Assembly: GCA_035652095.1 (NCBI GenBank)
Contig: DASREM010000049.1
Location: 1 to 64,000, forward strand
Direction of reading: 5' to 3'
Origin: DASREM01 sp035652095
Lineage (GTDB): Bacteria > Acidobacteriota > Terriglobia > Terriglobales > Acidobacteriaceae
Length of the DNA stretch: 64,000 bases
Shown: in pieces, positions 42,192 to 51,529 of the stretch
Layout: each line of letters opens with the position of its first letter
Position numbering within the stretch: position 1 is the stretch's first letter
Translations under genes and position numbers: made by a program
Notes under the pieces: model-generated
Told to the model about the DNA's origin: nothing
The model's input: only the letters and a program-made list of their open reading frames with translations
Databases searched by the model: none

Positions 42192-42219
42192 CACTCAGCA
42201 TTCAACACTCAGCATTCAG
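42192..42219 (+). repeat. Four-unit heptamer microrepeat after the ligase cluster
   Basis: Four 7 nt units CACTCAG, CATTCAA, CACTCAG, CATTCAG fill exactly 28 nt. They start one base after the stop codon region of the last ligase gene, followed by GGCTTGGCCAT, similar to the ends of the nuo spacer elements. Confidence 0.65.
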
Positions 42220-42309
42220 GGCTTGGCCATAGGGAGCATGGTTCCCACCTTCCTTGGCTTTCAATCGTGTGAACAGAGTCCCTCACTTGTATCTTCCACA
42301 TTTGCTGGG

Positions 42310-42338
42310 TTGACCTTAGTTGCGGTGGAGCCTAACAT
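42310..42338 (+). promoter_or_regulatory. Promoter of the third kinase gene
   Basis: TTGACC (42310-42315) and TAACAT (42333-42338) are separated by exactly 17 bp, 21 nt before the ATG. This is the best sigma-70-like pair in the window and separates the kinase from the ligase cluster. Confidence 0.6.
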
Positions 42339-42359
42339 TAGCGCCGGGAAAGGCTCCCA

Positions 42360-44750
42360 ATGATCGGGCAGAAGATCTCCCACTATCAGATTGTTGACAA
42401 GCTTGGTGGTGGTGGTATGGGAGTAGTGTATGAAGCGGAAGATACCCGCCTGGGGCGCCACGTCGCGCTGAAGTTCATTCCTGAAAGCATGGTTGGGGAC
42501 AAGAAGTCGATGGACCGCTTCGTGCGGGAAGCGCGAGCGGCATCGCAGTTGAACCATCCCAGCATCTGCACGATTCATGACATCGAGGAAAACAATGGGC
42601 ATCCCTTCATTGTGATGGAGAAGCTGGAGGGAGAGACCCTGAAGCAGCGGCTCCGGGGCAAGCCCATGGACCTGGACGAGGTGTTGGAAATTGGTGTTCA
42701 GGTTGCGGATGCACTGGCGGCTTCGCATGAAAAGGGGATTGTGCATCGGGACATCAAGCCCGCAAACATCTTCCTGACCAAGGGTGGACAGGTAAAGATC
42801 CTGGATTTCGGGCTGGCCAAGTTGTTGCGCGACCGCTCTTCGAGCGACAAGCCGTATGAAGATTCGCTGACTGCCGTCGGAGTGGTTCCGGGAACCGCGG
42901 TGTACATGTCGCCGGAACAGGCGCGCAGCGAAGAGCTGGATGCCAGAAGCGATCTGTTCTCATTTGGCGTGGTGCTGTACGAGATGGCGGCGGGCAAAAA
43001 ACCGTTTTCCGGCACAAATGTGGTGACCACGCTCGATTCGGTTCTGCATCACAAGCCAGTGCCGCCGAGCAAGCTGAATCCGGCGGTGCCGGTGCAACTG
43101 GAAGGGATCATCGGCCGGGCAATGGAGAAGGACCGCGAGAAGCGGTACCGCAACGCGTCTGACATCAAAGCTGACTTGCAGCGTTTGAAGAAGGAAAGTG
43201 AGTCGGCGATGTTGAAGAGCGCGGCGCGGCAGATCCCGCTGCGCATGGTGACACGGACCTTCCAGACCTCCTCGACCATGCAGCGGTACCTGATCTTCGG
43301 CCTGGCCGCGGTGCTTACCATGTTGCTGGTGACGTTCGGCATCTGGTATTTCAAACACCGCGCCTTGCTGGCCGGAGCGGGCAATAAGAATGCCGTGGCC
43401 GTGCTGCCATTGCAGAATCTGAAGAATGATCCCAGCCTGGACTATCTGCGAGTAGCGCTTGCCGATGAGATCGCGAACGTTTTGACCTACACCCGTTCGC
43501 TCGATGTGCGACCTTCGGCTACCACCCGGAAGTACAACAAGCCAGACGTAGATCCGGAAAAAGCAGGGCAGGAACTGCATGTGGGAACGGTTCTGACCGG
43601 GCACTTCCTCAAGCAAGGCGACCAGTTACTGATCACGCTGGAGGCAGTTCAGATCAGCACCGACAAGCTGATTTGGCAGACCAATCTGACCGCCAAGGCC
43701 GACGATATGATTGCCATGCAGGCGCAACTGGCAAACGAACTTCGCCGCGGCCTGCTGCCGCAACTGGATGCGGCCAGCGGTTTCCTGGAGACCAGCACGC
43801 GTCCAAAGAACCAGCAGGCCTACGATCTTTATCTCCGCAGCACAGCGGTGCCACACGATGCGGGGCCAAACAAGGAAGCGATCGGAATGCTGGAGCGGGC
43901 GGTCGGAATGGATCCCAGCTACGCTCCGTCATGGGAGCAACTTGGACTGCGCTACTACTACGACGCGACTTATGGAACGGGTGGCGAGCAAATGTTTGCC
44001 AAGTCGAACTCCGCGTACGAGCGGGCACTGAGCTTGGACGCGAATCGGCTCTTGGCCTCGGGACAACTTATTACCAACCACGTGGAACGAGGAGAATTGT
44101 CCACAGCGTACCAGCAAGCGACGGCGCTGGTATCGCGGCGGCCGGAAAGCGGGGAGGCACATTTCGCGCTGAGCTATGTCTATCGTTATGCCGGGATGCT
44201 GGAGAAGGCGACTAAAGAATGTGACGCGGCATTGGCGCTGGATCCTGGCAATTACCAGTTCCGATCTTGCGCATGGGCGTTCATGGAGCTGGGCAACACA
44301 ACGCGGGCGTTAGATTATGTGAACCTGGATCTGGGCTCGGAATGGGCGGCCTATGTATTGCCATCGGTGCTGCTGCGTGAAGGCCGGTTGCAGGAGGCGC
44401 GGGAAGCAATCAAGAAGATGCCAACCGCTCCACGCTATCACCGCGAGTTGCTGGAGGCGTGCACGGGAATGCGCCCTTCCGCGGAAGCGGATAGACTGGC
44501 GCAGCAGGCGTTGACCACGCAGCCGGCCGAGCCTGACCCTGAGATATGGTATTACCAGGGGGCCCTGTTCGCATTCTGCGGAAAGAAAGATGCGGCGCTA
44601 CACATGTTCCGGCTTGCAATTGGGCAGAATTACTGTGGACACTCGAATTTATTGTCGGACCCGCTGGTGACAAAGCTCAAGTCTGAGAAGGAATTTGATA
44701 AGGTGTTAACAGCGGCGAGTGAATGTCAGCAAGCGCTGGCGAGTAATTAG
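42360..44750 (+). CDS. Transmembrane Ser/Thr protein kinase with TPR region
   Basis: 796 aa. Kinase domain about 8-280: GGGGMGVVY (16-24), ATP lysine K38, HRDIKPAN (129-136), DFG (149-151), SPE (184-186). A membrane helix spans about 310-331. The outer part begins VAVLPLQNLKNDPSLDYLRVALADEIANVL, a FlgO-like TolB-N type domain, followed by TPR repeats (LERAVGMDPSYAPSWEQLGL, LSYVYRYAGMLEKATKECDAALALDPG). The gene has its own strong promoter and follows the ligase cluster, so a regulatory link to the cluster is possible but unproven. The substrate is unknown. Confidence 0.93.
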   Translation: MIGQKISHYQIVDKLGGGGMGVVYEAEDTRLGRHVALKFIPESMVGDKKSMDRFVREARAASQLNHPSICTIHDIEENNGHPFIVMEKLEGETLKQRLRGKPMDLDEVLEIGVQVADALAASHEKGIVHRDIKPANIFLTKGGQVKILDFGLAKLLRDRSSSDKPYEDSLTAVGVVPGTAVYMSPEQARSEELDARSDLFSFGVVLYEMAAGKKPFSGTNVVTTLDSVLHHKPVPPSKLNPAVPVQLEGIIGRAMEKDREKRYRNASDIKADLQRLKKESESAMLKSAARQIPLRMVTRTFQTSSTMQRYLIFGLAAVLTMLLVTFGIWYFKHRALLAGAGNKNAVAVLPLQNLKNDPSLDYLRVALADEIANVLTYTRSLDVRPSATTRKYNKPDVDPEKAGQELHVGTVLTGHFLKQGDQLLITLEAVQISTDKLIWQTNLTAKADDMIAMQAQLANELRRGLLPQLDAASGFLETSTRPKNQQAYDLYLRSTAVPHDAGPNKEAIGMLERAVGMDPSYAPSWEQLGLRYYYDATYGTGGEQMFAKSNSAYERALSLDANRLLASGQLITNHVERGELSTAYQQATALVSRRPESGEAHFALSYVYRYAGMLEKATKECDAALALDPGNYQFRSCAWAFMELGNTTRALDYVNLDLGSEWAAYVLPSVLLREGRLQEAREAIKKMPTAPRYHRELLEACTGMRPSAEADRLAQQALTTQPAEPDPEIWYYQGALFAFCGKKDAALHMFRLAIGQNYCGHSNLLSDPLVTKLKSEKEFDKVLTAASECQQALASN

Positions 44751-44822
44751 TACGAGTATCCAGTACAGGGTGAACCAGGAAAAAATTTGCTTCCCATCCT
44801 CCAGAGACTCCATCCCATTCAC

Positions 44823-47624
44823 ATGAACAGTTTCCAGCGAATTGGCCGCCGGCGCCTGCCTGGCGGCTTGTTTTTTCTGGTGGTGCTGGTGTTGGCAGGG
44901 GTTGTGGCTTCGGCACACGGCCAATCGCAGCCACTGAACGTGGTTGAACCATTGCCGCAAGAAATGGGCGCGGCCGGATTGCGGGAAGAATTGTTGCGGC
45001 TTCAGACCACGGCGCGGTTGATGCATACCACGGCGCATCCGGATGATGAAGACGGAGGTTTGTTGACGCTGGAATCCCGAGGCAAAGGTGTTAGCGCGTT
45101 GCTGATGACGCTCACCCGCGGAGAAGGTGGACAAAATAAGCTGGGGAGCAACCTGTTCGACGTCCTGGGAGTGTTGCGCGCGCTGGAATTGACAGCATCG
45201 GACCGGTACTACGGGGTGGCGCAGCGGTTTTCCCGAGTTGCAGATTTCGGTTATTCGAAGAAAGCGGAGGAGACTTTCCAGAAGTGGCATGGGCACGAAA
45301 TCGCATTAGGGGACATGGTGCGAGTGATTCGGACGTTTCGTCCGGATGTGCTGATTGCGCGGTTTAGCGGCACCGAACGTGACGGTCATGGACACCACCA
45401 GGCGTCATCATTGCTGACGCGAGAAGCGTTTCGCGCGGCGGCGGATCCGAACCGGTTTCCAGAACAAATCAAAGAGGGGCTGCTGCCCTGGCAGGTGAAG
45501 AAGCTGTACATCGGACTGGTCTGCGGCTTTGGCGCGACCACTTGCCCGGCCGAGAACTATACGGTGAAGTTGAATACCGGGGTCTGGAGCCCCGACTTGA
45601 ATGCCTCGTATGTGCAGTTCGCGATGCAAGGATTGAAGCACCAGCTTTCGCAAGGGGCGGGAAACTGGACCGTGGAAGCGGGAGACCGCTTTGTGTTTTA
45701 CAAGCTGGTGGATTCGGTAGTCACTTCGCCCAAGGACAAAGACGGACACGAGCAGAATTTCTTTGACGGAATCGATACGAGCCTGCCGGGTCTGGCCGGC
45801 CAACTGGGAGAGGAAGAGAAGAAGGCGGACTGGTTGCGGCCAGCCCTGTCTGAAATCGCTATGGAGATCCAGAGGGCCGACGCTGCCAGCAAGCAGGATC
45901 CCCAAGGCGCGGCAGGGAGTCTCTTTCCGGCAGTCGCCCAGCTTCGGGTACTGCTGAACCGGGTGGAGAACGGGGATTTGAGCGCTCCAGCCAAACTAGA
46001 TTTGCTTACGGCACTGCGAGAAAAGCAAGAACAGGCAGAGAGGGCGCTGGCATTGTCGTTAGGAGTGACTCTTTCGGCAGAGGTCCGAGCGGAGAATTCC
46101 GACGCAAAATTGCCGCCGGAAAAAGAGGCGCTGACGGCAGTTTCACCGGGGCAGGAGTTCAGCCTGGCGGTGAAGTTTCACAATGGATCGAAGTATCCAT
46201 TGACTCTGGACAAGGTTGCACTGGAAGGTATGTGGGAGTGGACCCAGGAGAAGGCCAGATTGGTAAAAACCGTTGCTCCCGGAGCGGACTACACGACCAC
46301 CTTCGCAATGAAGGTACCGGAAGGGATTTCGTACACGCGGCCGTATTGGCACAGGGATGATCCCGAAACTGACACTCTCAACACCATTGACAATCCCCGA
46401 TATCTGACGCTTCCCTTCCCGCCGGACCCGTTTCACGCGCGTGTGGAGTACGCGTTGGCGGGCAAGAAAACGATAGCGCAGGCGATGGAGGGCAAGGGTT
46501 CCGTAGCGAAATCGAGTACGAGCCTGGCCGGGAATATTTCCGCACCGGTGGAAGTTCCATTCCTGAATGAGAGAGGCATCGAGGAAAAGCGGCGGCTCGC
46601 GACGGCGCCTGCATTCTCCGTCATGCTTGACCCGGGTGAGCAGGTGATTCCGGTGGATGGGGGTGCGGCGCGGACGGTGAAAGTAAGCGTCCAGACAAAT
46701 GTCTCAGGAGCATCGGCCGGCACGTTGCGGCTGGAGTCGCCCTCCGGTTGGCGTGTAGAACCGGAGACGGTTCCGGTGAAACTCGAACATCGGGGAGCCA
46801 AGCAGGATTTCGAGTTCAAAGTTTTCCCTTCGACCCTGATGGAAGAACGGCGGCAGATTCGGGCGGTGTTGACGCAAGGCAAGTCGAAATTCAACGAAGG
46901 GTACAGCCTGGTGACTCGTGAGGACCTGGGCAGCGCCTATTACTACCAGCCCGCACTGCAGCGCGTAAGCATCGTCAATGTAAAACTCCCGGAAGGTCTC
47001 AAGGTCGGCTACATCATGGGGGCGGGGGATGAAATTCCGACAGTGCTGTCGCAGGTCGGAATGGATGTAATCATGATCGAACCGGCGAAGCTGGCGAGCG
47101 AGGACTTGAGCCGGTTCGGAACCATCGTGGTGGGCATTCGAGCCTACGACACACAGAAGGAAGTGATTGCGAATAACAAGAAGTTACTGGATTTCGTCTC
47201 CAACGGCGGCACGCTGTTAGTGCAGTACAACGCCAGCGCTTCCGACTTCAATAGCGGGCACTACACCCCCTATCGCACGCTGCTGAGCCGGGATCGGGTA
47301 TCGGTGGAAGATGCGCCGGTACAGATTCTCGAGCCTGCCAATCCGGTGTTTCGATATCCAAACCAAATTACACAGAAGGATTTCGAGGGCTGGATCCAGG
47401 AACGTGGCTTGTATTTTATGGACTCGTGGGACAACCAGTACACGGCTCTGCTGGAATCTCACGACCCCGGGGAGAATGAGCAGAAAGGTGGGCTACTCGA
47501 GGCGAAGTACGGAAAGGGAATTTACATCTACACCGGATATGCATTCTTCCGCCAGCTTCCGGCGGGCGTTCCCGGGGCGATACGACTGTATGTGAATCTT
47601 TTGAGTGCTGGACATGGAAATTGA
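44823..47624 (+). CDS. Large PIG-L family deacetylase-like protein
   Basis: About 933 aa from the ATG at 44823 (a TTG at 44787 with AGGA ahead is the alternative). After a signal segment (FFLVVLVLAGVVASAHGQ) comes a PIG-L/LmbE domain, the zinc motif reading TAHPDDEDGG with later GTERDGHGHHQAS; these enzymes remove acetyl groups from amino sugars such as GlcNAc. The remaining 650 residues are beta-rich, likely carbohydrate-handling or adhesive, and the C-terminal part contains a Rossmann-like element (YIMGAGDEIPTVLSQVGMDVIMIEP). Exported by the signal. It lies between the TPR kinase and the amino acid permease. Confidence 0.85.
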   Translation: MNSFQRIGRRRLPGGLFFLVVLVLAGVVASAHGQSQPLNVVEPLPQEMGAAGLREELLRLQTTARLMHTTAHPDDEDGGLLTLESRGKGVSALLMTLTRGEGGQNKLGSNLFDVLGVLRALELTASDRYYGVAQRFSRVADFGYSKKAEETFQKWHGHEIALGDMVRVIRTFRPDVLIARFSGTERDGHGHHQASSLLTREAFRAAADPNRFPEQIKEGLLPWQVKKLYIGLVCGFGATTCPAENYTVKLNTGVWSPDLNASYVQFAMQGLKHQLSQGAGNWTVEAGDRFVFYKLVDSVVTSPKDKDGHEQNFFDGIDTSLPGLAGQLGEEEKKADWLRPALSEIAMEIQRADAASKQDPQGAAGSLFPAVAQLRVLLNRVENGDLSAPAKLDLLTALREKQEQAERALALSLGVTLSAEVRAENSDAKLPPEKEALTAVSPGQEFSLAVKFHNGSKYPLTLDKVALEGMWEWTQEKARLVKTVAPGADYTTTFAMKVPEGISYTRPYWHRDDPETDTLNTIDNPRYLTLPFPPDPFHARVEYALAGKKTIAQAMEGKGSVAKSSTSLAGNISAPVEVPFLNERGIEEKRRLATAPAFSVMLDPGEQVIPVDGGAARTVKVSVQTNVSGASAGTLRLESPSGWRVEPETVPVKLEHRGAKQDFEFKVFPSTLMEERRQIRAVLTQGKSKFNEGYSLVTREDLGSAYYYQPALQRVSIVNVKLPEGLKVGYIMGAGDEIPTVLSQVGMDVIMIEPAKLASEDLSRFGTIVVGIRAYDTQKEVIANNKKLLDFVSNGGTLLVQYNASASDFNSGHYTPYRTLLSRDRVSVEDAPVQILEPANPVFRYPNQITQKDFEGWIQERGLYFMDSWDNQYTALLESHDPGENEQKGGLLEAKYGKGIYIYTGYAFFRQLPAGVPGAIRLYVNLLSAGHGN

Positions 47625-47731
47625 CATTGGCCGTAGCGTTGGTTGTCAGTGTTTGACCACGTTGAAACCTTGAAAACACAGAGAGCGTTTAGCACGAACG
47701 CAGAGAAACATTCCTCACTACGGTCTACTTA

Positions 47732-49219
47732 ATGGACATGCCTGATGAGCCCGTCAGTAACCCTCACCTGATCCGCGGGATCGGGGTGGGGAGTGCTACT
47801 GCGCTGAACATGATTGACATGATCGGCGTGGGACCGTTTATCACGATACCGCTGATGGTAAGCGCGATGGGCGGGCCGCAAGCGATGCTGGGATGGATGC
47901 TGGGTGCGGTGTTTGCAATCTGTGATGGCATGGTGTGGGCAGAATTGGGCGCAGCCATGCCGGGTTCCGGAGGATCGTACCGCTACCTGCGCGAGATATA
48001 CGGGCCGCAGAGCCTGGGCCGGATGATTTCCTTTCTTTTCATCTGGCAATTGTCATTCAGCGCTCCCATGTCGGTTGCAACCGGCGCGATTGGATTGGCG
48101 GGCTACGCGTCGTTTTTCTGGCCAGGTCTCGAACATCAATTTGTGGCCCACAAATGGAGTCTGCAGGTGCCGTGGCTGGGTGCGCTGCAGGTAAACTGGT
48201 TGATCTCGGGCGCAAGTTTCCTGGCGATGTTTATGGTGGCGGTGGCGGTGTTCCTGCTTTACCGCAAGATCACGAGCATCGGCTTCATGTCGAAGCTGCT
48301 GCTCGGCGGCGTGATCGGGACCATGCTGTGGATCATCTTTTCGGGGCTGAGCCACTTCGATGCCGCACGTGCATTCACGTTTCCTGCCGGGACGTTTACC
48401 TGGTCGCATAATTTTTTTCTGGGGCTCGGTTCAGCGATGTTGATTGCCACCTACGATTATTGGGGCTACTACAACGTCAGTTTCCTTGGCGACGAGGTAA
48501 GAGAACCGCACAAAACGATCCCGCGGGCGCTACTGCTATCCATTTTGTTGGTGGCATGTCTATATGTGGTGATGAACATCAGCATTCTCGGCGTCGTGCC
48601 TTGGCAAGAGCTGATGAGCGCGGGACAGGGAAATCGCGGGCTGTACGTGGTTTCAATCTTCATGGAGCGGATTTATGGAACCTGGGCAGCGAACCTGGTC
48701 ACGGCGCTGGTGGTGTGGACGGCGTTTGCCTCGGTGTTCTCGCTGATGCTGGGTTATTCGCGCGTGCCCTACGCGGCAGCATTGGACGGCAACTATTTTC
48801 GTGCGTTTGCGAAGGTGCATCCCGAACACCGCTTCCCCTATGTTTCCCTTTTAGCCCTGGGCGGAGTCGCGCTGCTGTTCTGCTGCTTCTCGCTGGCGGA
48901 TGTAATTGCGGCGCTGGTTGTAGTGCGCATTCTTTTGCAATTCCTGGTACAGGCAATCGGACTGATTGTTTTGCGGGTGCGCAGACCAGATCTGCCAAGA
49001 CCGTTTCGCATGTGGCTGTATCCTGTACCGGCGTTAGCAGCTTGTCTGGGATTCATCTATGTGCTTTTTGCACGAACCAATTCGCTGCAGCAGATTCGGT
49101 ATGGGGTGGTGATCCTGCTGAGCGGAATTTTGATTTACATGATCCGTTCGTGGAAGAACGGCGAGTGGCCATTTGGTCAGACGACTGCGGCAGCGATAGA
49201 GAGCGTTCCGGAACACTGA
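47732..49219 (+). CDS. APC-family amino acid permease
   Basis: 495 aa with about twelve membrane helices. The N-terminal unit ATALNMIDMIGVGPFITIPLMVSAMGGPQAMLGW, then GSGGSYRYLREIYG, matches the APC superfamily's unwound first helix and its family motif. Imports or exchanges an amino acid or amine; the substrate is not determined from sequence. The MFS gene starts one base after its stop, so the pair is co-transcribed, and it may serve uptake or release of products made upstream. Its spacer with the PIG-L gene is 107 bp. Confidence 0.9.
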   Translation: MDMPDEPVSNPHLIRGIGVGSATALNMIDMIGVGPFITIPLMVSAMGGPQAMLGWMLGAVFAICDGMVWAELGAAMPGSGGSYRYLREIYGPQSLGRMISFLFIWQLSFSAPMSVATGAIGLAGYASFFWPGLEHQFVAHKWSLQVPWLGALQVNWLISGASFLAMFMVAVAVFLLYRKITSIGFMSKLLLGGVIGTMLWIIFSGLSHFDAARAFTFPAGTFTWSHNFFLGLGSAMLIATYDYWGYYNVSFLGDEVREPHKTIPRALLLSILLVACLYVVMNISILGVVPWQELMSAGQGNRGLYVVSIFMERIYGTWAANLVTALVVWTAFASVFSLMLGYSRVPYAAALDGNYFRAFAKVHPEHRFPYVSLLALGGVALLFCCFSLADVIAALVVVRILLQFLVQAIGLIVLRVRRPDLPRPFRMWLYPVPALAACLGFIYVLFARTNSLQQIRYGVVILLSGILIYMIRSWKNGEWPFGQTTAAAIESVPEH

Positions 49220-49220
49220 G

Positions 49221-50486
49221 ATGGCGGAATCGGTGAACATCCCGGGGAACCTGCACGTGCGGCGCACCGCCTCAGCCTGGGCGCCGCTGAAAGAGCCCCT
49301 GTTCCGGTCGCTCTGGGGCGCAGCCGTGATTTCGTATATCGGAACCTGGATGCAGAATGTGGGCGCGGGTTGGCTGATGACCCAGTTGACCACCTCGCCC
49401 TTGATGGTGAGCCTGGTGACCGCGGCGACAACTTTGCCCGTCTTCCTGGTGATCCTTCCTGCGGGCGCGCTCGCGGACCTGGTGGACCGGCGCCGGTTTT
49501 TGCTAATCACGCAGGGCTGGATGGTGATCGCTTCGGCAGCGCTGGGCATTCTGACCCTGACCAGTTGTGTTTCTCCCTGGGTGCTGCTGATCTTCACCTT
49601 TCTGCTCGGGCTGGGCGCGGTGATGAACGACCCGGCGTGGCAGGCGATCACGCCCGAGATTGTTTCTCCCGGGCAACACGCTCCGGCCGTGGCGCTGAAC
49701 TCGGTGGGATTCAACGTAGCGCGTGCGGTTGGTCCGGCCCTGGGCGGAGCCGTGATCGCAGTGGCGGGGTCGGGAACGGCATTCTTGCTGAATGCCGTTT
49801 CGTTCTTCGGAGTGATCACGTTTTTATACCGGTGGAAGCGTCCGCACGTCGAACACGTGGAAAAGGGTAAGGTGACGGAGGCGCTGGTTGCGGGTTTCCG
49901 CTATATGCAGAGCGCCCCGGTCGTACAATGCGTGCTGATCCGCACTGGGGCATTCAGCATTGGGGCGAGTTGCCTGCTGGCATTGCTGCCATTGCTGGCG
50001 CGTCCCCACGGAGCGACAGGCTATGGGCTGCTGCTAGGATCGTTTGGGCTGGGCGCACTGCTGGGGGCGGCACTGCTGCCGCGCCTGCGAAACCGCTTGT
50101 CGGTGGATGGGTTAGTGGCGGGAGCCATCGTGGTCTTCGGGGCGATGACTTTCGCTGCGGGACGGGTGGCGGGCTTTGGCTGGTTAAGTCTGGTATTGTT
50201 TGCAAGCGGGATGGCATGGATCGGGATACTGGCTTGCCTGAATGTGGCCGCACAAACCATGTCTCCACCGTGGCTACGGGCGCGGGCGCTCTCGATGTAT
50301 TTGCTGGTTCTGCAGGGCGGCATGGCCCTGGGCAGCGCGGCCTGGGGGGCCCTGGCCTTGCGCATTGGGGTTCCATCAACTTTGTTGTGTTCGGCGTTGG
50401 CGTTAGTGGCAGGACTGGTGGCGGTACGGCGATATCGGCTGACCGCAGAGGAACTGCAGCTGGCTCCAGCGGTAGTTCGGGATTAG
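49221..50486 (+). CDS. MFS transporter (MFS_3/EntS-like)
   Basis: 421 aa, twelve predicted helices. Start region PLFRSLWGAAVISYIGTWMQNVGAGWLMTQ and the loop GALADLVDRRRFLL (the MFS motif A) are characteristic of the MFS_3 group, which contains efflux proteins for siderophores and drugs. It begins one base after the permease stop and is followed by a DinB gene. The substrate is unknown; export of a small peptide-like product is one possibility. Confidence 0.9.
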   Translation: MAESVNIPGNLHVRRTASAWAPLKEPLFRSLWGAAVISYIGTWMQNVGAGWLMTQLTTSPLMVSLVTAATTLPVFLVILPAGALADLVDRRRFLLITQGWMVIASAALGILTLTSCVSPWVLLIFTFLLGLGAVMNDPAWQAITPEIVSPGQHAPAVALNSVGFNVARAVGPALGGAVIAVAGSGTAFLLNAVSFFGVITFLYRWKRPHVEHVEKGKVTEALVAGFRYMQSAPVVQCVLIRTGAFSIGASCLLALLPLLARPHGATGYGLLLGSFGLGALLGAALLPRLRNRLSVDGLVAGAIVVFGAMTFAAGRVAGFGWLSLVLFASGMAWIGILACLNVAAQTMSPPWLRARALSMYLLVLQGGMALGSAAWGALALRIGVPSTLLCSALALVAGLVAVRRYRLTAEELQLAPAVVRD

Positions 50487-50518
50487 CTTTCAAATCAAAA
50501 TCTTACCAGGAGCTACTC

Positions 50519-51070
50519 ATGAACAAGATGAAGTGGGTATGGCTGTGTGTGCTGGCAGTAGGGTGCTGTGTTGGAGCGTTTGCGCAAAGCAAGACCGCGA
50601 CTGAGGTCCTGGACGCGAGTGTGAAAAATGTCGAGAGCGAATTCGTACCTGCGGTGGAAGCAATGCCGGAGGACAAATTCGATTTTGCACCCAGCAGTGG
50701 CGAGTTCAAGGGCGTGCGCACCTTCGCAATGCAGGCGAAACACGTGGCGGCGGTGAACTATCTGATCGGGTCCACCATGCTCGGCGAGAAGTCCCCGGTC
50801 GACGTCGGCGGAGAGAATGGCCCGGATTCGATCAAAAGCAAGGCTGACGTGGTGAAATTTGTGAAGGATTCGTTTGCCTATGCACACAAGGCGGTGGCGG
50901 CTGTGAACGACAAGAACCTGGTCGAAGAGACCAAGAGTCCTTTCGGCGACGGCAAGATGACACGGCTGGCGATGGCCGAGATTTTTGCCTGGCACGCGAT
51001 GGATCACTACGGCCAGATGGTGGTGTACCTGCGGATGAATGGCATTGTGCCCCCGGCAAGCCGAAAATAG
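50519..51070 (+). CDS. Secreted DinB-family metalloprotein
   Basis: 183 aa. After a signal peptide (ending GAFAQ) comes a four-helix bundle of the DinB/YfiT type. The likely metal histidines are in AMQAKHVAAVNYLIG and HAMDHYGQMVVYLR (H-x3-H). CCAGGAG lies 6 nt upstream of the ATG. DinB proteins are often thiol- or metal-dependent transferases; here export suggests a periplasmic role. It lies just after the MFS gene and ends with a strong terminator. Confidence 0.82.
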   Translation: MNKMKWVWLCVLAVGCCVGAFAQSKTATEVLDASVKNVESEFVPAVEAMPEDKFDFAPSSGEFKGVRTFAMQAKHVAAVNYLIGSTMLGEKSPVDVGGENGPDSIKSKADVVKFVKDSFAYAHKAVAAVNDKNLVEETKSPFGDGKMTRLAMAEIFAWHAMDHYGQMVVYLRMNGIVPPASRK

Positions 51071-51090
51071 GGTGTTCGGAGGTGGGGAGG

Positions 51091-51114
51091 GCCGGCCCGC
51101 GGGCCGGCTTTTTT
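51091..51114 (+). terminator. Intrinsic terminator after the DinB gene
   Basis: A GCCGGCCC / GGGCCGGC stem with a GC apex is followed by TTTTTT. It closes the APC-MFS-DinB unit. Confidence 0.88.
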
Positions 51115-51328
51115 CCTGTCAAGCCCCGTCTTTGGATCGTCAGCTGTTGCCTTTTGAGTCATAGCACCAAAGTGCCATTTACACCCCCAACCGGCATACG
51201 TAGCTTTATCCAAACCCCCACCACCTCAGAGAAGCATCCGGACAAGAAAACGATGCTTTCCACAGGCCGTCAATGCAACTTGAGCGTGTTCTGCGATTAC
51301 CGAGGATGGAAGTTCCAGGGACCCAGGG

Positions 51329-51529
51329 ATGAGCAGAAGGAAGAAGGTTGTTATGGATTTTCCCAGCCACAATCGTGACCTTGAGGTGCGGCAAGAAATT
51401 GAGCAATTCCTGCAAGCGCTGAATTCGTATCCCGATCGCGTGCAGCGAGAACCCCACCTGAGTTTTCATGAGCACATGTTCCGGATCGCAATCTCAGAGC
51501 AAATTGCTGGAGAGCGCAGCGGCAACTAG
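51329..51529 (+). CDS. Small hypothetical protein (66 aa)
   Basis: Charged, helical protein with no membrane segment. The section DFPSHNRDLEVRQEIEQFL and NSYPDRVQREPHLSFHEH look like a genuine conserved helical protein, but I do not recognise a family. CAGGG precedes the ATG closely. Its last bases overlap the convergent thrB stop by 4 bp. The 258 bp upstream spacer after the terminator shows no other gene or clear promoter. Confidence 0.5.
   Translation: MSRRKKVVMDFPSHNRDLEVRQEIEQFLQALNSYPDRVQREPHLSFHEHMFRIAISEQIAGERSGN

Noticed and set aside
44075..44095. CCACGTGGAAC half-site similar to parS
   Set aside because: It is in coding sequence of the third kinase and its left half does not match the palindrome.
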